Source of the DNA: Amblyomma americanum
Taxonomy: Eukaryota > Arthropoda > Arachnida > Ixodida > Ixodidae
DNA: 64,000 nt
Assembly: GCF_052857255.1 (NCBI RefSeq)
Contig: NC_135505.1
Location: 60,183,149-60,247,148, forward strand
Direction: 5' to 3'
Shown: in pieces, positions 42,021 to 52,303 of the stretch
Layout of the letters: every line of letters begins with the position of its first letter
Position numbering within the stretch: the stretch's first letter is position 1
Notes under the pieces: model-generated
Databases searched by the model: none
What the model was told of the DNA's origin: nothing
What the model saw: only the letters and a program-made list of their open reading frames with translations
Position numbers and translations under genes: made by a program

Positions 42021-43378
42021 TGCGGGTTTTCTTTTGCCGTGTGCCGTTGGGGGGACCGTAGCATTTTTTCTTTATTTTTTGGTTGTGGGGCGAGGCGCCT
42101 TTGTTGGGCGTCGTTTAATTGGTAATTGGGTATATTTTGTTGTTCTTTTTAGTGCGGCAGGCGAGTATAGTTTTTTGATAGGTTTTTTTCAATTCGGTGT
42201 TGTGTCTTTGATTGGGAGCGGGTTTTTTCTTTTTTGCCTGCCGGCATCGGTTTTTGGTTTGTGGGGGTTCTGTGTTTTTTCGCTGCGGTCCCCTCTGGCA
42301 GTACGTTGTCAAAAGTTATTTAATCAAAATTTGTGGGATCGTGGTTTGGTTTATTTTTTTTTATTTTCTTTGTACTGCATTTGAGTCGCACTATCCTGGC
42401 CGTGTCGAGCCCGTTGGCGGCATGTCCTGAGGAGATGGAGTTCTTTGACTGCTGGGGTTTTTTTTTTGGTGGTTGCGTATTGCATTCGGTGTCGTTTGGC
42501 GCGTGGTGCGTTTATTTGTTTTTTCTTTGGTATCGCACCGATCGATGGACGGCGTGCCGTGCCGTGTTTTTGTTTTCTTTGCGGTGCAACGTTTGTGGAT
42601 GGATTGTGGGTTTTGGTTTGCGTGTGCCATTTCTGGGAAGTGCGTATTGGTCGGACCCGCCGCGGTGGCTCAGTGGTTAGGGCGCTCGATTACTGATCTG
42701 GAGTTCCCGGGTTCAAACCCGACCGCGGCGGCTGCGTTTTTATGGAGGAAAAATGCTAAGGCGCCCGTGTGCTGTGCGATGTCAGTGCACGTTAAAGATC
42801 CGCAGGTGGTGGAAATTATTCCGGAGCCCTCCACTACGGCACCTCATTCTTCCTTTCTTTCATTCCCTCCTTTATCCCTTCTTTTACGGCGTGGTTCAGG
42901 TGTTGGCCGATATGTGAGACAGATACTGCGCCATTTCCTTTCACCAAAAACCAATTATTGGTCGGCACGTGTTTTCTTCGGGGCGGTGGTGGTCGTCCCT
43001 CTCTTGGTCGTCCCTCTCTTCCGGGGGGTGTGCATGTTAGGGGGTTTCAGACTGTTACCTGGTGCTTGGGCTCTAGCCTTTTGCAGTGTGTGTTCGGGGT
43101 TTCTTTGGTATTTTTGTTTTATTTTCATTTTTTCTTTCTGTGTTTTTCAATTCTCTTTGTTTTTTGTGCGATTGGGCTTGGTTTTTTCTTCTTCAATGTG
43201 TGATTCTTTTGTTTGCTTTTCCAATCGTTTTTTTTCTTCTGGCAATGTTGGTTTTGCTGTTTTTTGTTGTCTGTTTTTGTTGTTTTCGGTGTGTTCTTTT
43301 ATATTGGCGGATTTTTCTTTCTCTTCCCCTTTTTTGTTTTGTGGGGCTGTTTTTTGGGTTATTTTTTCTTTGTTTTAG
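42021..43378 (+). other. T/G-rich spacer between LINE ORF1 and ORF2
   Basis: About 1,060 bp (excluding the SINE at 42655-42955) of strongly T- and G-rich plus strand, very poor in A and C. All three forward frames are long, hydrophobic and without domains, which is what such composition produces. It separates ORF1 (stop at 42020) from the endonuclease ORF (ATG at 43379). I read it as the inter-ORF region of the LINE. Confidence 0.6.
42655..42955 (+). mobile_element. Ruka-type tRNA-derived SINE, near full length
   Basis: Starts CCCGCCGCGGTGGCTCAGTG with a clear A-box (GGCTCAGTGGTTAGGG) and B-box (GGGTTCAAACCC), followed by the tRNA-unrelated body and a 3' end TTTCACCAAAAACCAA. The 10-bp target duplication TATTGGTCGG lies at 42645-42654 and 42956-42965. 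It is inserted in the T/G-rich LINE spacer. This is the best preserved SINE here and can serve as a reference for the others. Confidence 0.93.
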
Positions 43379-43755
43379 ATGGCTAATTCGTTTTCTTTTT
43401 CGTTTACTCAGGTGAATTTAGATCACTGTAAAAAGGCGACGGGGGTGCTTGTGGACCGCTTGGGAGAGGGGGATTTTGATTTTGCTCTGATCTCGGATCC
43501 GTACGTTAAGGGAGGAGGGATTCCGGTTCTGCCTCCGGAGTGGCCTTGCATTGCGGCCGAGAGTGGGCCGAGGGTGGCCATTGTGGTTCGCAGGTTCATG
43601 TGGGATGTGTTTCCGGTTTTGGTAACTCCCCGTGTCGTGGCCGTTTCTTGTACAGGAGGAGATGGTACATTTGTCTTAGTCTCTGCTACGGTGGCTAGAG
43701 GGGGAGGTGAGAGTTTCGCAGTGGGCCCTGCACGGAAGCGCGTGTCGTAGTCATT
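43379..43755 (+). mobile_element. LINE ORF2 start: N-terminal part of the endonuclease domain
   Basis: From ATG 43379: FTQVNLDHCKKATGVLVDRL, FDFALISDPYVKGGGIPVLP and RVAIVVRRFMWDVFPV fit the start of an apurinic-type endonuclease (the Asn of QVNL and the Glu/Asp region). The last codons shift frame just before VVVIHA at 43745-43760. The domain is then interrupted by the THAP/P-type element and resumes at 47642. Confidence 0.8.
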
Positions 43756-43756
43756 C

Positions 43757-46700
43757 ATGCTATTGACAGGTGGCGCCCGCGTCGCGTCTTAGATGCCTTT
43801 CGGCCTCTCTCTGGCTGGCAAACGTTTGTCAGGTGCATGCGCCTCTCTGCTGCTGTACGTTTTCTCGCTTCGTTGCTAGCAATCAGTATTTTTTTTCTGA
43901 TTACGCTTACCCATTGTAACCTTAACGTGTCGTGAGCACACAGGTAAGAATGGAGAGACGTGTCAACCGTCAAACGCATTGCTTTGCGCCCGGGTGCACG
44001 TCAGGATACGTCTCCGCCAGAAACAAGGGCAAGAAAGTCTCCACTTTTGCTGCCCCGAGCAATGAAGAAAGGCTAAAAGTGTGGCAACGGGCGGTACCAC
44101 GTACAGACAGGCCCCTGGAGAAAACATCTGTGCTCTGTGAATTGCACTTCGAGCAAAGGTTCATCGTGCAAGACTACATCCACGTTGTGAATGGGGAGAC
44201 CGTAAGGATTCCCCGCGGCCGGCCATGCCTGTCTGAGGACGCCGTTTCCACGCTGTTTCGTAACACTTCATCGTATCTTTCGAAGAGGCTGCCTGTGAAG
44301 AGGAAGTCAAGAACTTCGAGAGGCGAGGTGCTCAGGAAACGAAGAAAAGGGATCGACAGCTCGCAATGCGAGTTTGCTTCATTCGTGGCTGACAGCACCC
44401 GGGACTCCGTGGCAACTGATGACGACGCAGCAGCGGATGGCACAGGGATTCATTACGCCTGCAGCCGGGAAAAATTGGACAAGTTAGCGGGTGAAAATCT
44501 TCCAAGTGAATTCTGGTCGAGGAACGTTGTCGCAGAAGCGCCCAAATCACTTGCATTCAGTGTTTTTTCTCAGCCAGGTGTTAGCGTGTGCTTTAAAAAG
44601 CTAGTGTTGTGCTCGGCGGAAAATACACACTATCAGTGTGCCGTGTTCGTCCAAGGCGCGGCGTTGAAACAAGTCGACATGTTTAACCCCCGAGGTGTGG
44701 AAAACCTGCTTCAGTTGGTTGATCAAATGAGTGTGTGTCCTGGATTTGAGCAGAGCTTGGTGCCGAGTGAACTGCATCGAAGCCGCAGCCGAGTAAATTA
44801 CAGACTGCACGGAAATAAGCTGCACAGCAAAGACTGCCAAGGAGTCTCCCAAGGTGAGAAGCCATGCATTCAGTGCAAGTACCTGCGGAAGCTTTTAGTA
44901 AATCAAGCTTGCTATAAGAAGAGGAAGGCGAGGGCGGTTCCTGTTTCCAACACATCAAAGAAACTTGTGAAGTGCAACCTACAGCTGCGTCGCGAAAAGG
45001 AGAAGGTTGCTAAGCTGAAAACAATGATGACAGCAGTGAAAGAAGAAAATGCCGCTATTTCAGAGGGGAAGCTGGAGAAGAGCCTCTCTGGACTGCCTGA
45101 AAAGCAGCGGCAGCAAGTTCAAGCTTGCTTTCAAGCATCAAAAAGAAAAGGCACGCAGGGAATGACGTATAGCCAAGAATAGGTATTGGAGGGCATCTTA
45201 ATGAAAATAAGGAGCCCCAAGCTATACAAGTACATACGTTAGCAAAAGGTGATGGTACTCCCTAGCAAGAGTTGCCTGCACAAGTATATGAAGGGCTATA
45301 AGAGCTCTTTTGGCCTCAATGAGAATATGTTTTCCGCAATCGCCGAAAAAAACAAGGGCATGAATCAGTTTGAGAGGCATGGAGGCATTCTGATCGACGA
45401 AATGAAGCTTTCAGAAAGCCTGAAAGTGACAAACAGTGGTTTTATTGAGGGCTTCGTTGATCTGGGTGCTTACACTTCCTCAGACCAAAGCAAAGAGACC
45501 TGTGACCATGGTCTAGTGGTATTATTTCAGCCATTTTCTGGCAACTTCCAGCAGATCCTTGCCATCTTTGGTTCACGTAGCAATGTGAAAGCAGGTGTTC
45601 TTTCAAAGATTGTGGTTGACATCACATTAGCAGCTGAAAAGTCCGGCCTTTTCGTGGATTTTGTTACAACAGACGCTGCATCATGGAACAGGAGCATGTG
45701 GCTTGCTTTCGGCATCGAAGGGACCGCCAAGAAGATAGTCTGCAAGGTCAAGCACCCTGCAGACGACAAAAGAAGTCTGCACATTTTGTCGGACTTTTCT
45801 CATCTGGTTAAATGTGTACGTAATTCTGTTGTGTCCAAAGGCTTTCACACACCTGAAAGATACGTTAGAATGGATGTGGTAAGAGAAGCCTGGAAATGTG
45901 ACAACAGGGATATTGTAAGGCTAAAAGCAATGCCACATGTAACTAGCGCAGTCATTGAGCCGAATGGATTCGAGAAAATGAAGGTCAACTTTGCTTTTTC
46001 ACTATTTAGCGACGAAGTACTGAGAGGGCTCTATGCGTACCAAGATGACATTGAACGGGTGTGCGGTGCTGGCTCGAGTGCAGCAACAGCATCATTTGTA
46101 AGGCGGATGTCTAAGCTGATAGCAGCTATGACATTCAGGTGCAGTCGTGGTGCTATGCGTATTGGTTCAAAAAGTCGCACCGAGGTGAACGATTTCTTAG
46201 CCTACATAGACGCCTGGGAAGCACAATTAGGGAAAGTAGGCTTTCTTACGCAAGGCACAGCTGAAGGGCTTCGTGTTACGCTGACAAGCACAATGTCCCT
46301 TCTTGATTACCTCACAGAAGAGCTTGACTACAAGTACCTAATGACCTCTCGTTTGAGTCAGGATCGCCTAGAAAATTTATTCTGTATCCTTAGGCAAATG
46401 TCAGGCAATAATGATCACCCTACAGTGTCACAGTTTTTGATGTCAGTGAATTGCTTGTCATTTTGTAGCTTAGCGAAGGCCCCGCCAAATGGAAATGTGT
46501 CGCCCTCATTGATGAAGAGCCATCTCTCGGCAACCAGTGAAAAGCCAGGAAGCATTCAAGGAAAGCTTGATCAGCTGATGGATATTGGGTGCTTGAACGA
46601 AGTTCATGAGGTGCTTGCATCTTGCGATCTACTTGCTGATCATGATGCTACTGTAGCAATAAGGAGTGACTCGCGGATTTCCTACTATGTCGCAGGATAT

Positions 46701-47641
46701 GTTGCTCGGAAAGTGCTCAGCAAAACAAAGTGCCATGACTGCTCTAGAGCACTGCTCCTTCCAGCTGGCTCTCAACTTCCAAAGGAAGCTTGCCTGACAC
46801 AAGAGGTTGATAATGGAGGCTTGCTATATCCATCTCAGGAGCTTCAGAAATTGATTGTGAAGCTAGAGGATTCGTTCACACATTGTTTCAGTGTCAATAG
46901 GCTAAATGCCAACAGTGTGATGGATTTGATTTCCTCTTTGGCGAGGAACTGGCTAAGTACAGTTTGCTGCGACAAACACAGCACAGAAGTAACAAATCAT
47001 GTTGTGAAGTTTTATGCACTAACAAGGCTACATTTTCTAGTACAAGCACAGAACAAGGCTAGAGAGGGAAAGAGGCAAAGAACGCAGCACCTTAAGCTGA
47101 GGCATGTTACCTGAGGGTGTGTTGTCCCTTGCATGGTGCGTTAATTTTTTGTGTTCTGTTTTAGGCTGCATCACTTGTTTGCCCTTACTGGCTGGCTTTG
47201 CCCAAATACTAGTCCATCCCTGCAATAAAATTTTGTGGTGTACTGCAAGGGCCGTTGCTTTTTATGGCTTGAGAAAAACACTGGCTCACAGCCGAGAGAA
47301 ATCCAGCGCTTTTTTCGGCAACAACTTGTTGCGTTTTTTCACGGGTAAAAATAGCTAAAAAATAGCTAAAGAAAATTTTTGGCGAGAGCCTCGTACCCGT
47401 CGGCTTTACTCGCGCGTCTAGTACGTTTGCATGTAATGCTATGCTTGTTAAATTCCTGTTTAGAATAACTGGCCACGTCGGCCGATTAGCATTTATGTTC
47501 CAGTGGTGGGAAAGCGTCACATAGTCAACACATGCTCCTCGACGCTAAAACAACGCAACACTACCTTGCTCATGGAGCACGCGAGCAGAGGTAGCGAGCC
47601 ACCGGCGCGATCTGAGTCGACAGCAGCGCCGCCGCTGCAAG
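43757..47641 (+). mobile_element. second P-type transposon (THAP-containing), about 3.9 kb
   Basis: It splits the LINE endonuclease: VVVIHA precedes it and the GGDFNAKHVTWG part follows it. The two ends share a TIR-like similarity, TCATGCTATTGACAGGTGGC (left) and TCATGCTTGCAGCGGCGGCG (reverse complement of right). No clean 8-bp target duplication was found, so boundaries are uncertain by about 10 bases. It carries a single-exon-like THAP/P transposase in plus orientation and so differs in architecture from the intron-rich copy at 27732-41865. Confidence 0.7.
43950..47114 (+). pseudogene. THAP domain P-type transposase with two in-frame stops
   Basis: ATG at 43950. Residues about 1-85 form a THAP zinc finger (CFAPGC ... 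VLCELHF, C2CH) ending in an AVSTLF box. A basic linker and a Leu/Lys-rich coiled coil (QLRREKEKVAKLKTMMTAVK) follow, then the P-type core: GGILIDEMKLSESLK, FVTTDAASWNRSMW, FSHLVKCVRNSVV, and the signature RLSQDRLENLFCILRQMSGN. TAG at 45180-45182 (probably from TGG) and TAG at 45240-45242 interrupt an otherwise continuous frame of about 1,050 codons; no frameshift is needed. The C-terminus runs to 47114. The two stops make it non-autonomous unless read through. Confidence 0.85.
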
Positions 47642-48035
47642 CATGATACCTTGCTACACTCCGCGCCGGCCGATGCTCTCACCTCCCCTTCTAGCCACCG
47701 TATCTCTGCATATGCTGCACTGCACCAGTCGATGGCGCCGGTTTTCGATGATCTACGGGCCTGTCTTTCCCTTGCCCGTGGTGCTCGGGGGAGATTTTAA
47801 CGCCAAGCACGTTACGTGGGGCCCTGATCCCTGTGATGCAGGAGGGGGGGGGGGGAGGGGGGGGGGGGCGAGCTCCTTCGATTTGCCGTGGGATCGGAGC
47901 TTCTCGTGCTCAACGATTCGGCGTCTCCCCCCTACTTATTCCACTGCGTATGTCGACAGCTGGATCGACGTCACCCTTGCGACCCCGTCTTTGGTGCTGA
48001 TGGGGTAGCGATGGAGGGTGGCGGAGACGATCAGT
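47642..48035 (+). mobile_element. LINE ORF2 endonuclease, continuation
   Basis: Resumes the domain begun at 43379, with two or three frame changes: ISAYAALHQSMAPVFDDLRA, then VVLGGDFNAKHVTWGPDPCD (the GDFNAKH catalytic block), then YVDSWIDVTLATPSL and WRVAETISLS. A poly-G tract (about 47845-47870) lies between. The copy ends at 48035 against the tail of the opposite-strand LINE. Confidence 0.8.
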
Positions 48036-48147
48036 CTGTCGGTGGTGGTGGTGGTGAAAAGCATTTATTAGGCTATATGTACAGAGGGTTGCTCGGGGAG
48101 AGGCCCCTAGTGGGCATCGCCCCTTACAATAGAAGGCGGAGTCCCTA
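48036..48147 (-). mobile_element. I-like LINE, 3' UTR and (CCA)n tail
   Basis: In minus orientation the 3' UTR ends AATAAATGCTTTTCACCACC with a CACCACCACCACC tail at 48033-48048. The body of the element lies at 52304-56360, separated by the Harbinger insertion. An AATAAA signal sits close to the tail. Confidence 0.75.
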
Positions 48148-48396
48148 GGTCTGTTCGATTTACCTTGCACTGCATGAACTAGTTCCAGGCAGTTCAGAGA
48201 AAGTGCTGCACTCATGCAGCGCCAGTTCAGCCGTGCAGGCATAGCGCGACACTAGCGCCAAACTAAAACGAATGCCAAAGTGCAGGCCTTCTGCTAGTCT
48301 TGGCGCTTCGCCTCGCCATTCCCCCTGTTCCCTGCCTGCGCTTGAGCTGACGAGGTGTCTGTAGTGTGCAAGCGTGCTAATTTGTTGCGGAGAGCT

Positions 48397-49536
48397 ATGG
48401 ATTGCGCAGCATCAACTGTAGCCATCGTTCAAACAGCTGTCGAACTGATGGACTCCGACAGTGAAGACGAAGAGTTCTATGATGTCGCAATTCTAGCCCT
48501 GAAGCTAACTAGGTTACGACGCAACAGAATTCCAAAGTACTATGAAGAAGCTGTAAGTCGTTATTTTGATTTTGAATTTAAAAAGCTTTTCCGCCTATCG
48601 CGTGAGACGTTTAACAGACTTGCCGCATGGTACATGGCGTCACCGTTTTTCCCGAACGCGACAAGAGGGCGTCCAAGAGTTAGTGCCGAAAAGACATGCT
48701 TGGTGGTTTTGTGCTACTTGGGTGGACAGTGCAGCATGTACTCCCTGGCCGACCGCTTCGACCTTGCCGTGTCGACCATACACAGTTGTGTCGAGCGAAT
48801 CTTGGACTTCCTAAACAGCGTGAGCGCGGAAGTGATTGCCTGGCCAGATAGACTGGAGCAGGAACGCAGCAAGGCCAGCTTCCTGGCAAAAAGCGCCGGC
48901 AAGGGGCCTAAAAAGACCATAGGCTGTATTGATGGCTGCCACATCGAAATCAACAAGCCGACGGAGTCTCCACACTCCTACTACAATTGTAAGAAATGGC
49001 CGTCCATTGTCCTACAAGCTATTGCCGATGATAGGAACAAATTTCTAGACATATTCATTGGCTTCCCTGGCTCGGCGCACGATGCAAGAATTCTGCGTGA
49101 AAGCACAATTTTTGAAGAGGCCCTGACCAAGTGCAGTAATGGCTATCTTCTTGGAGATTCAGCTTACCCTCTTCTTCCGTGGCTTTTGACACCATACCGG
49201 GATAACGAGCAAACTTTCCCGTCGTGGAAAAAGAAATACAACAAAGTGCACTCGCAACAAAGAGTTGCAGTTGAAAATGCTTTTGGATTGTTGAAGCAGC
49301 GCTTCAGGCGGCTATATCTTGTCGATGCTGCCAGCATAAAGCGGTGCGTCCTAATTGTCATGGGTGCGTGTGTTCTACACAATCTGTGCAATGAAGAGAG
49401 AGACTTTGATGAACTGCAGCACCTGCCTCAGCAAGAAGAAGTTGGCAATGATGAGGACACTGGCACCTTCATTGACCGTCATGTGGCAGGTTTCAGCGAG
49501 AGCCTGCGAAAAGATATTGCACAGAAGCAGTGCTGA
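48397..49536 (+). CDS. PIF/Harbinger transposase (DDE_Tnp_4)
   Basis: 379 codons from ATG 48397 to TGA 49534-49536, uninterrupted. The N-terminus is acidic (ELMDSDSEDEEFYDV). It has an HTH-like region (KLFRLSRETFNRLAAWYMAS, GQCSMYSLADRFDLAVSTIH). The catalytic core shows IGCIDGCHIEINKP (first Asp), YLLGDSAYPLLPWLLTPY (second Asp) and RVAVENAFGLLKQRFRRLY (Glu). These are the diagnostic DDE blocks of HARBI1-like transposases. The frame is complete, so this copy may still encode a functional enzyme. Upstream codons in the same frame to 48355 lack an ATG, so 48397 is the preferred start. Confidence 0.9.
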   Translation: MDCAASTVAIVQTAVELMDSDSEDEEFYDVAILALKLTRLRRNRIPKYYEEAVSRYFDFEFKKLFRLSRETFNRLAAWYMASPFFPNATRGRPRVSAEKTCLVVLCYLGGQCSMYSLADRFDLAVSTIHSCVERILDFLNSVSAEVIAWPDRLEQERSKASFLAKSAGKGPKKTIGCIDGCHIEINKPTESPHSYYNCKKWPSIVLQAIADDRNKFLDIFIGFPGSAHDARILRESTIFEEALTKCSNGYLLGDSAYPLLPWLLTPYRDNEQTFPSWKKKYNKVHSQQRVAVENAFGLLKQRFRRLYLVDAASIKRCVLIVMGACVLHNLCNEERDFDELQHLPQQEEVGNDEDTGTFIDRHVAGFSESLRKDIAQKQC

Positions 49537-50019
49537 CGTGAAAATTTTTGAGTGCTCACATTAAGCACTTTTTGTTGAAGTGTTTAATTAAACAGCACAT
49601 CTGTTTTTGATACCTCCAGAGCTTATACAGTGCTGTCACATCACTTGAGTGAATTTTTCTTTTACGACTATTCCAACTATTCTCAGCATTAGTCCCTGTG
49701 CCTATGCTTGATATGGACAGCTACATCACATGTGGAAGGAGCTAAGTTCTCAATGAAATCGCAATCATGCAATTAGCCAGCAATGCAATGAACGAAGTGC
49801 AAGAACATGCACTAGCTATAAGGCAGAAACCTGCATGGATTAACTTGAAGTCTGTTACAAGTCATATTGATTATGATTGTGCCTTTATTAAGTGCATGTT
49901 CAATGTGTTCAGAGGCTTGAGCACTGCTGTAAACAACTGCGCTATCATAAGCATGCTGGCTGTAACCATGTGATCTTGGTGGCTTGTGAGATAGTAATAC
50001 GAAATTCAGTGTTTTCAAA

Positions 50020-52103
50020 GCTTTATTCCGCCTGCGTTGACTTTCCTTCAACTGCAACCACAAGCCGCTCCAGCAGAGCCATCTTTTTGTTGAACCGTTC
50101 AGCCCTGCCTGTCCTTCTTGGCCTCCTGAAGAACATTCAGGAGGCTGTCGATAGAGGTGTCCTTGCGACGCCTCTTGTGGTGTGGGGTCTCCTGGCGCTC
50201 TTGTGAGGGTTCTTCCTCCTGGCAGCTGGCTTCTGTGTCAGAAGGTGTGCTGAAACAATCACTTAATGTTGAAAGCACTGTTTTCTGAAATTTGTCAACA
50301 TTTAAACTCGAGCAGTCTTACCTTGAATTTTCACCCTGCAATACCTTTCCAGGGGCTACGAGAAATGGCGGTGTGATATGGTGCTCGCATTCCAGCACTT
50401 CACCTAGCTCCCCAAAAGAAATGTTGGGAAGCTTTATGAATGGCAGATCAAGTAAATGCACAGTAGCGTGATATGCACATGGGATAATGCAGCATAAACG
50501 TTTCGAGAAGTAGATGCCTTCAATTGGGCAACTGCAAGTCCACTTGTCAGAACGTTGGCAATTGGCAAGACCCCTTGTTCCATTTGCTATGGTTTAGATC
50601 TAAAAAAAAAAGTACTTACTCTTCGTGGTTGCAAAAAACTCTGGAATGGCCAGATGAGTTATTTTTTGTTTTAGCTCTTTTAGAAGCCCTTTCTAGGCTT
50701 TTCTATTTATTTTCTGCCTGTATGGCGCTAATGCTGCATTGAAATTCCCCATTCACTGCCTCGGTAACGGCTTGCCACAGTGCCCTCTTCGTCCTACAGA
50801 GACAGGGATCATGAAAATGTGATCAATTTTCATTTAAAGAAAAAACTGCTCTGTGTCAAGGGCTCTCAAAATGTCTGTAGACGTACAGGGCACGTCAAAA
50901 GTTCCGAGGCAACAGGGTCTGCTTTTGAGCAGTATAGTAAGGCATTTGCAACACCCCTGCAGCTCAAAGTATTTGTAGAGGATAGAAGTATTGTTCCAAC
51001 ATTTCATAACCTTGACGGCTTTATCGGCATCTTGACTGCCAGGATATACCGGCGAAAAGCAGACCGTGTGCATACAAAGACCACTGAGGGCATTTAGGGG
51101 CTCCTGCACACGTTTGATGGCCTCTAGTAAGGACTCGCAAGCGGCATAAAAAATTGTCTTGCTCGACACAGTTTCTCACATGATCGAACCCAAACACCAC
51201 TGTTTGCTTACAAGAAATAAAGCTTACCGGAAGCCACCTTTTTTCCCCAGAAGTTCTTTTTTTTCTTTGTATTGACTTATTAGGAACCGTGTCCTCCTCT
51301 CAGGCCACAGTTCGCAGGATCCACCGTATGTCATTCCCGGCACTTCCTCTGCGAAACCCTGCTGACCAGCAGAATCTGCCCGCTGAGCGTGTGCCGCACC
51401 AGATTCTGCTGGCAGCGATGAGGTGCTGGTATGCGGCTCGTCATCCGCGAAAACAACAGTCATAACTGTCCCGTCTGCGTGAAGAGTACAAAATTGCTCA
51501 GTGCAACATCGCAATCTAGTCTGTGCGCTCCACCAAAAAAATACTGGATGTACATTTGATTTTTTTGTTTTGGTCAAATGCAGTACATCCCGCCAACGTA
51601 AACACGAATGACGCTGAATTGTTTAGATGCATGTCTAAATGATTACAAATGTGGGATCAATAAAAACTCACAAAGACGCTTAATTGTTTAGATGCATGTC
51701 TAAAGACTTACAAATTTGGGATCAATAACAGTAGAAAACGTGACCTCTAAACAACTCGTACATGCACGGACCGCCTTTGTCTACTCGGGATTATCGTGCG
51801 CCAAATAGTTTGGGGAAGCGGCTAAGATGACATAATCGCAGCTAAGAACACAATCAGCACGCTCAGTTAAGCGCATATGCGCAGCGAAATATTTCTTGCG
51901 GGTTTGGCGTTCCGAACGAAATGCCTCATGCAACCACGTGTTGCATGCAATGATCTACGTCCAAACGGCCAAAACATACCTGAATTCTCGTAGGCATAGC
52001 CATTCTCCTGGCGAAGCCGACTCCCATCTTCATTGACGATCGGCATCAATCTAGTCAACACGCCGCTGATCGCGACACATATGCTCCCATCGTCTGCTGC
52101 CAT
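50020..52103 (-). pseudogene. Harbinger Myb/SANT-like protein, multi-exon, probably broken
   Basis: Exon 1 51980-52103 (ATG at 52103, donor CAG|GTATGT) encodes DGSICVAISGVLTRLMPIVN. Exon 2 51228-51474 (acceptor CACGCAG|, donor CCG|GTAAGC) ends WPERRTRFLISQYKEKKELL, a SANT/MADF-type tryptophan helix. Phases match (1, then 2). Further blocks are visible: GELGEVLECEHHITPPFLVA near 50340-50425, and a C-terminal part KKMALLERLVVAVEGKSTQA near 50040-50095. The last block is in a different frame from KRRRKDTSIDSLLNVLQEAK just upstream; the break is near 50105. In this superfamily the Myb-like protein is needed for DNA binding and nuclear import of the transposase. Middle exon limits are not resolved. 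Confidence 0.6.
51610..51739. repeat. tandem duplication, 65-bp unit
   Basis: GACGCT(G/T)AATTGTTTAGATG ... GGGATCAATAA occurs at 51610 and 51675. It lies in the intron between exons 1 and 2 of the Myb/SANT-like gene, within the Harbinger element. The 6-bp palindrome ATGCAT lies in each copy. Confidence 0.8.
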
Positions 52104-52303
52104 GGCTCCGCAAATAACTCGGTACTACTGGCACCAGCTCTCAACGCAGTGCAGGATCTGCCTGAACTAGGCCTGCACGATGCCTGCACATGTTTAAAAC
52201 GAACGCCTCAGTTCAGAGGGCGCCACGCTGCAATGCCAAAACGAATGGCCGAGTGCGGCACCACATGAACTAGTTCCAGTAGTGCAGGTAAATCGAACAG
52301 ACC

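Larger units (their letters stand above)
48148..52303. mobile_element. PIF/Harbinger transposon, 4.2 kb, two divergent genes
   Basis: Inverted repeats GGTCTGTTCGATTTACCT(T)GCACT at 48148 and the reverse complement of the same at 52303 match over at least 18 bases; GAACTAGTTC lies further in on both sides. It encodes a DDE transposase on plus and a Myb/SANT-like protein on minus, the usual pair for this superfamily. Only the central parts are coding. The expected 3-bp target duplication is not visible: CTA is on the left and ACC on the right. Confidence 0.85.

Noticed and set aside
42655..42740. Functional tRNA gene
   Set aside because: The tRNA-like head is continuous with the SINE body and flanked by a 10-bp target duplication.
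42013..43378. Several long hydrophobic forward frames that look like membrane proteins
   Set aside because: They arise from T/G-rich composition, overlap in all three frames, and contain a SINE.
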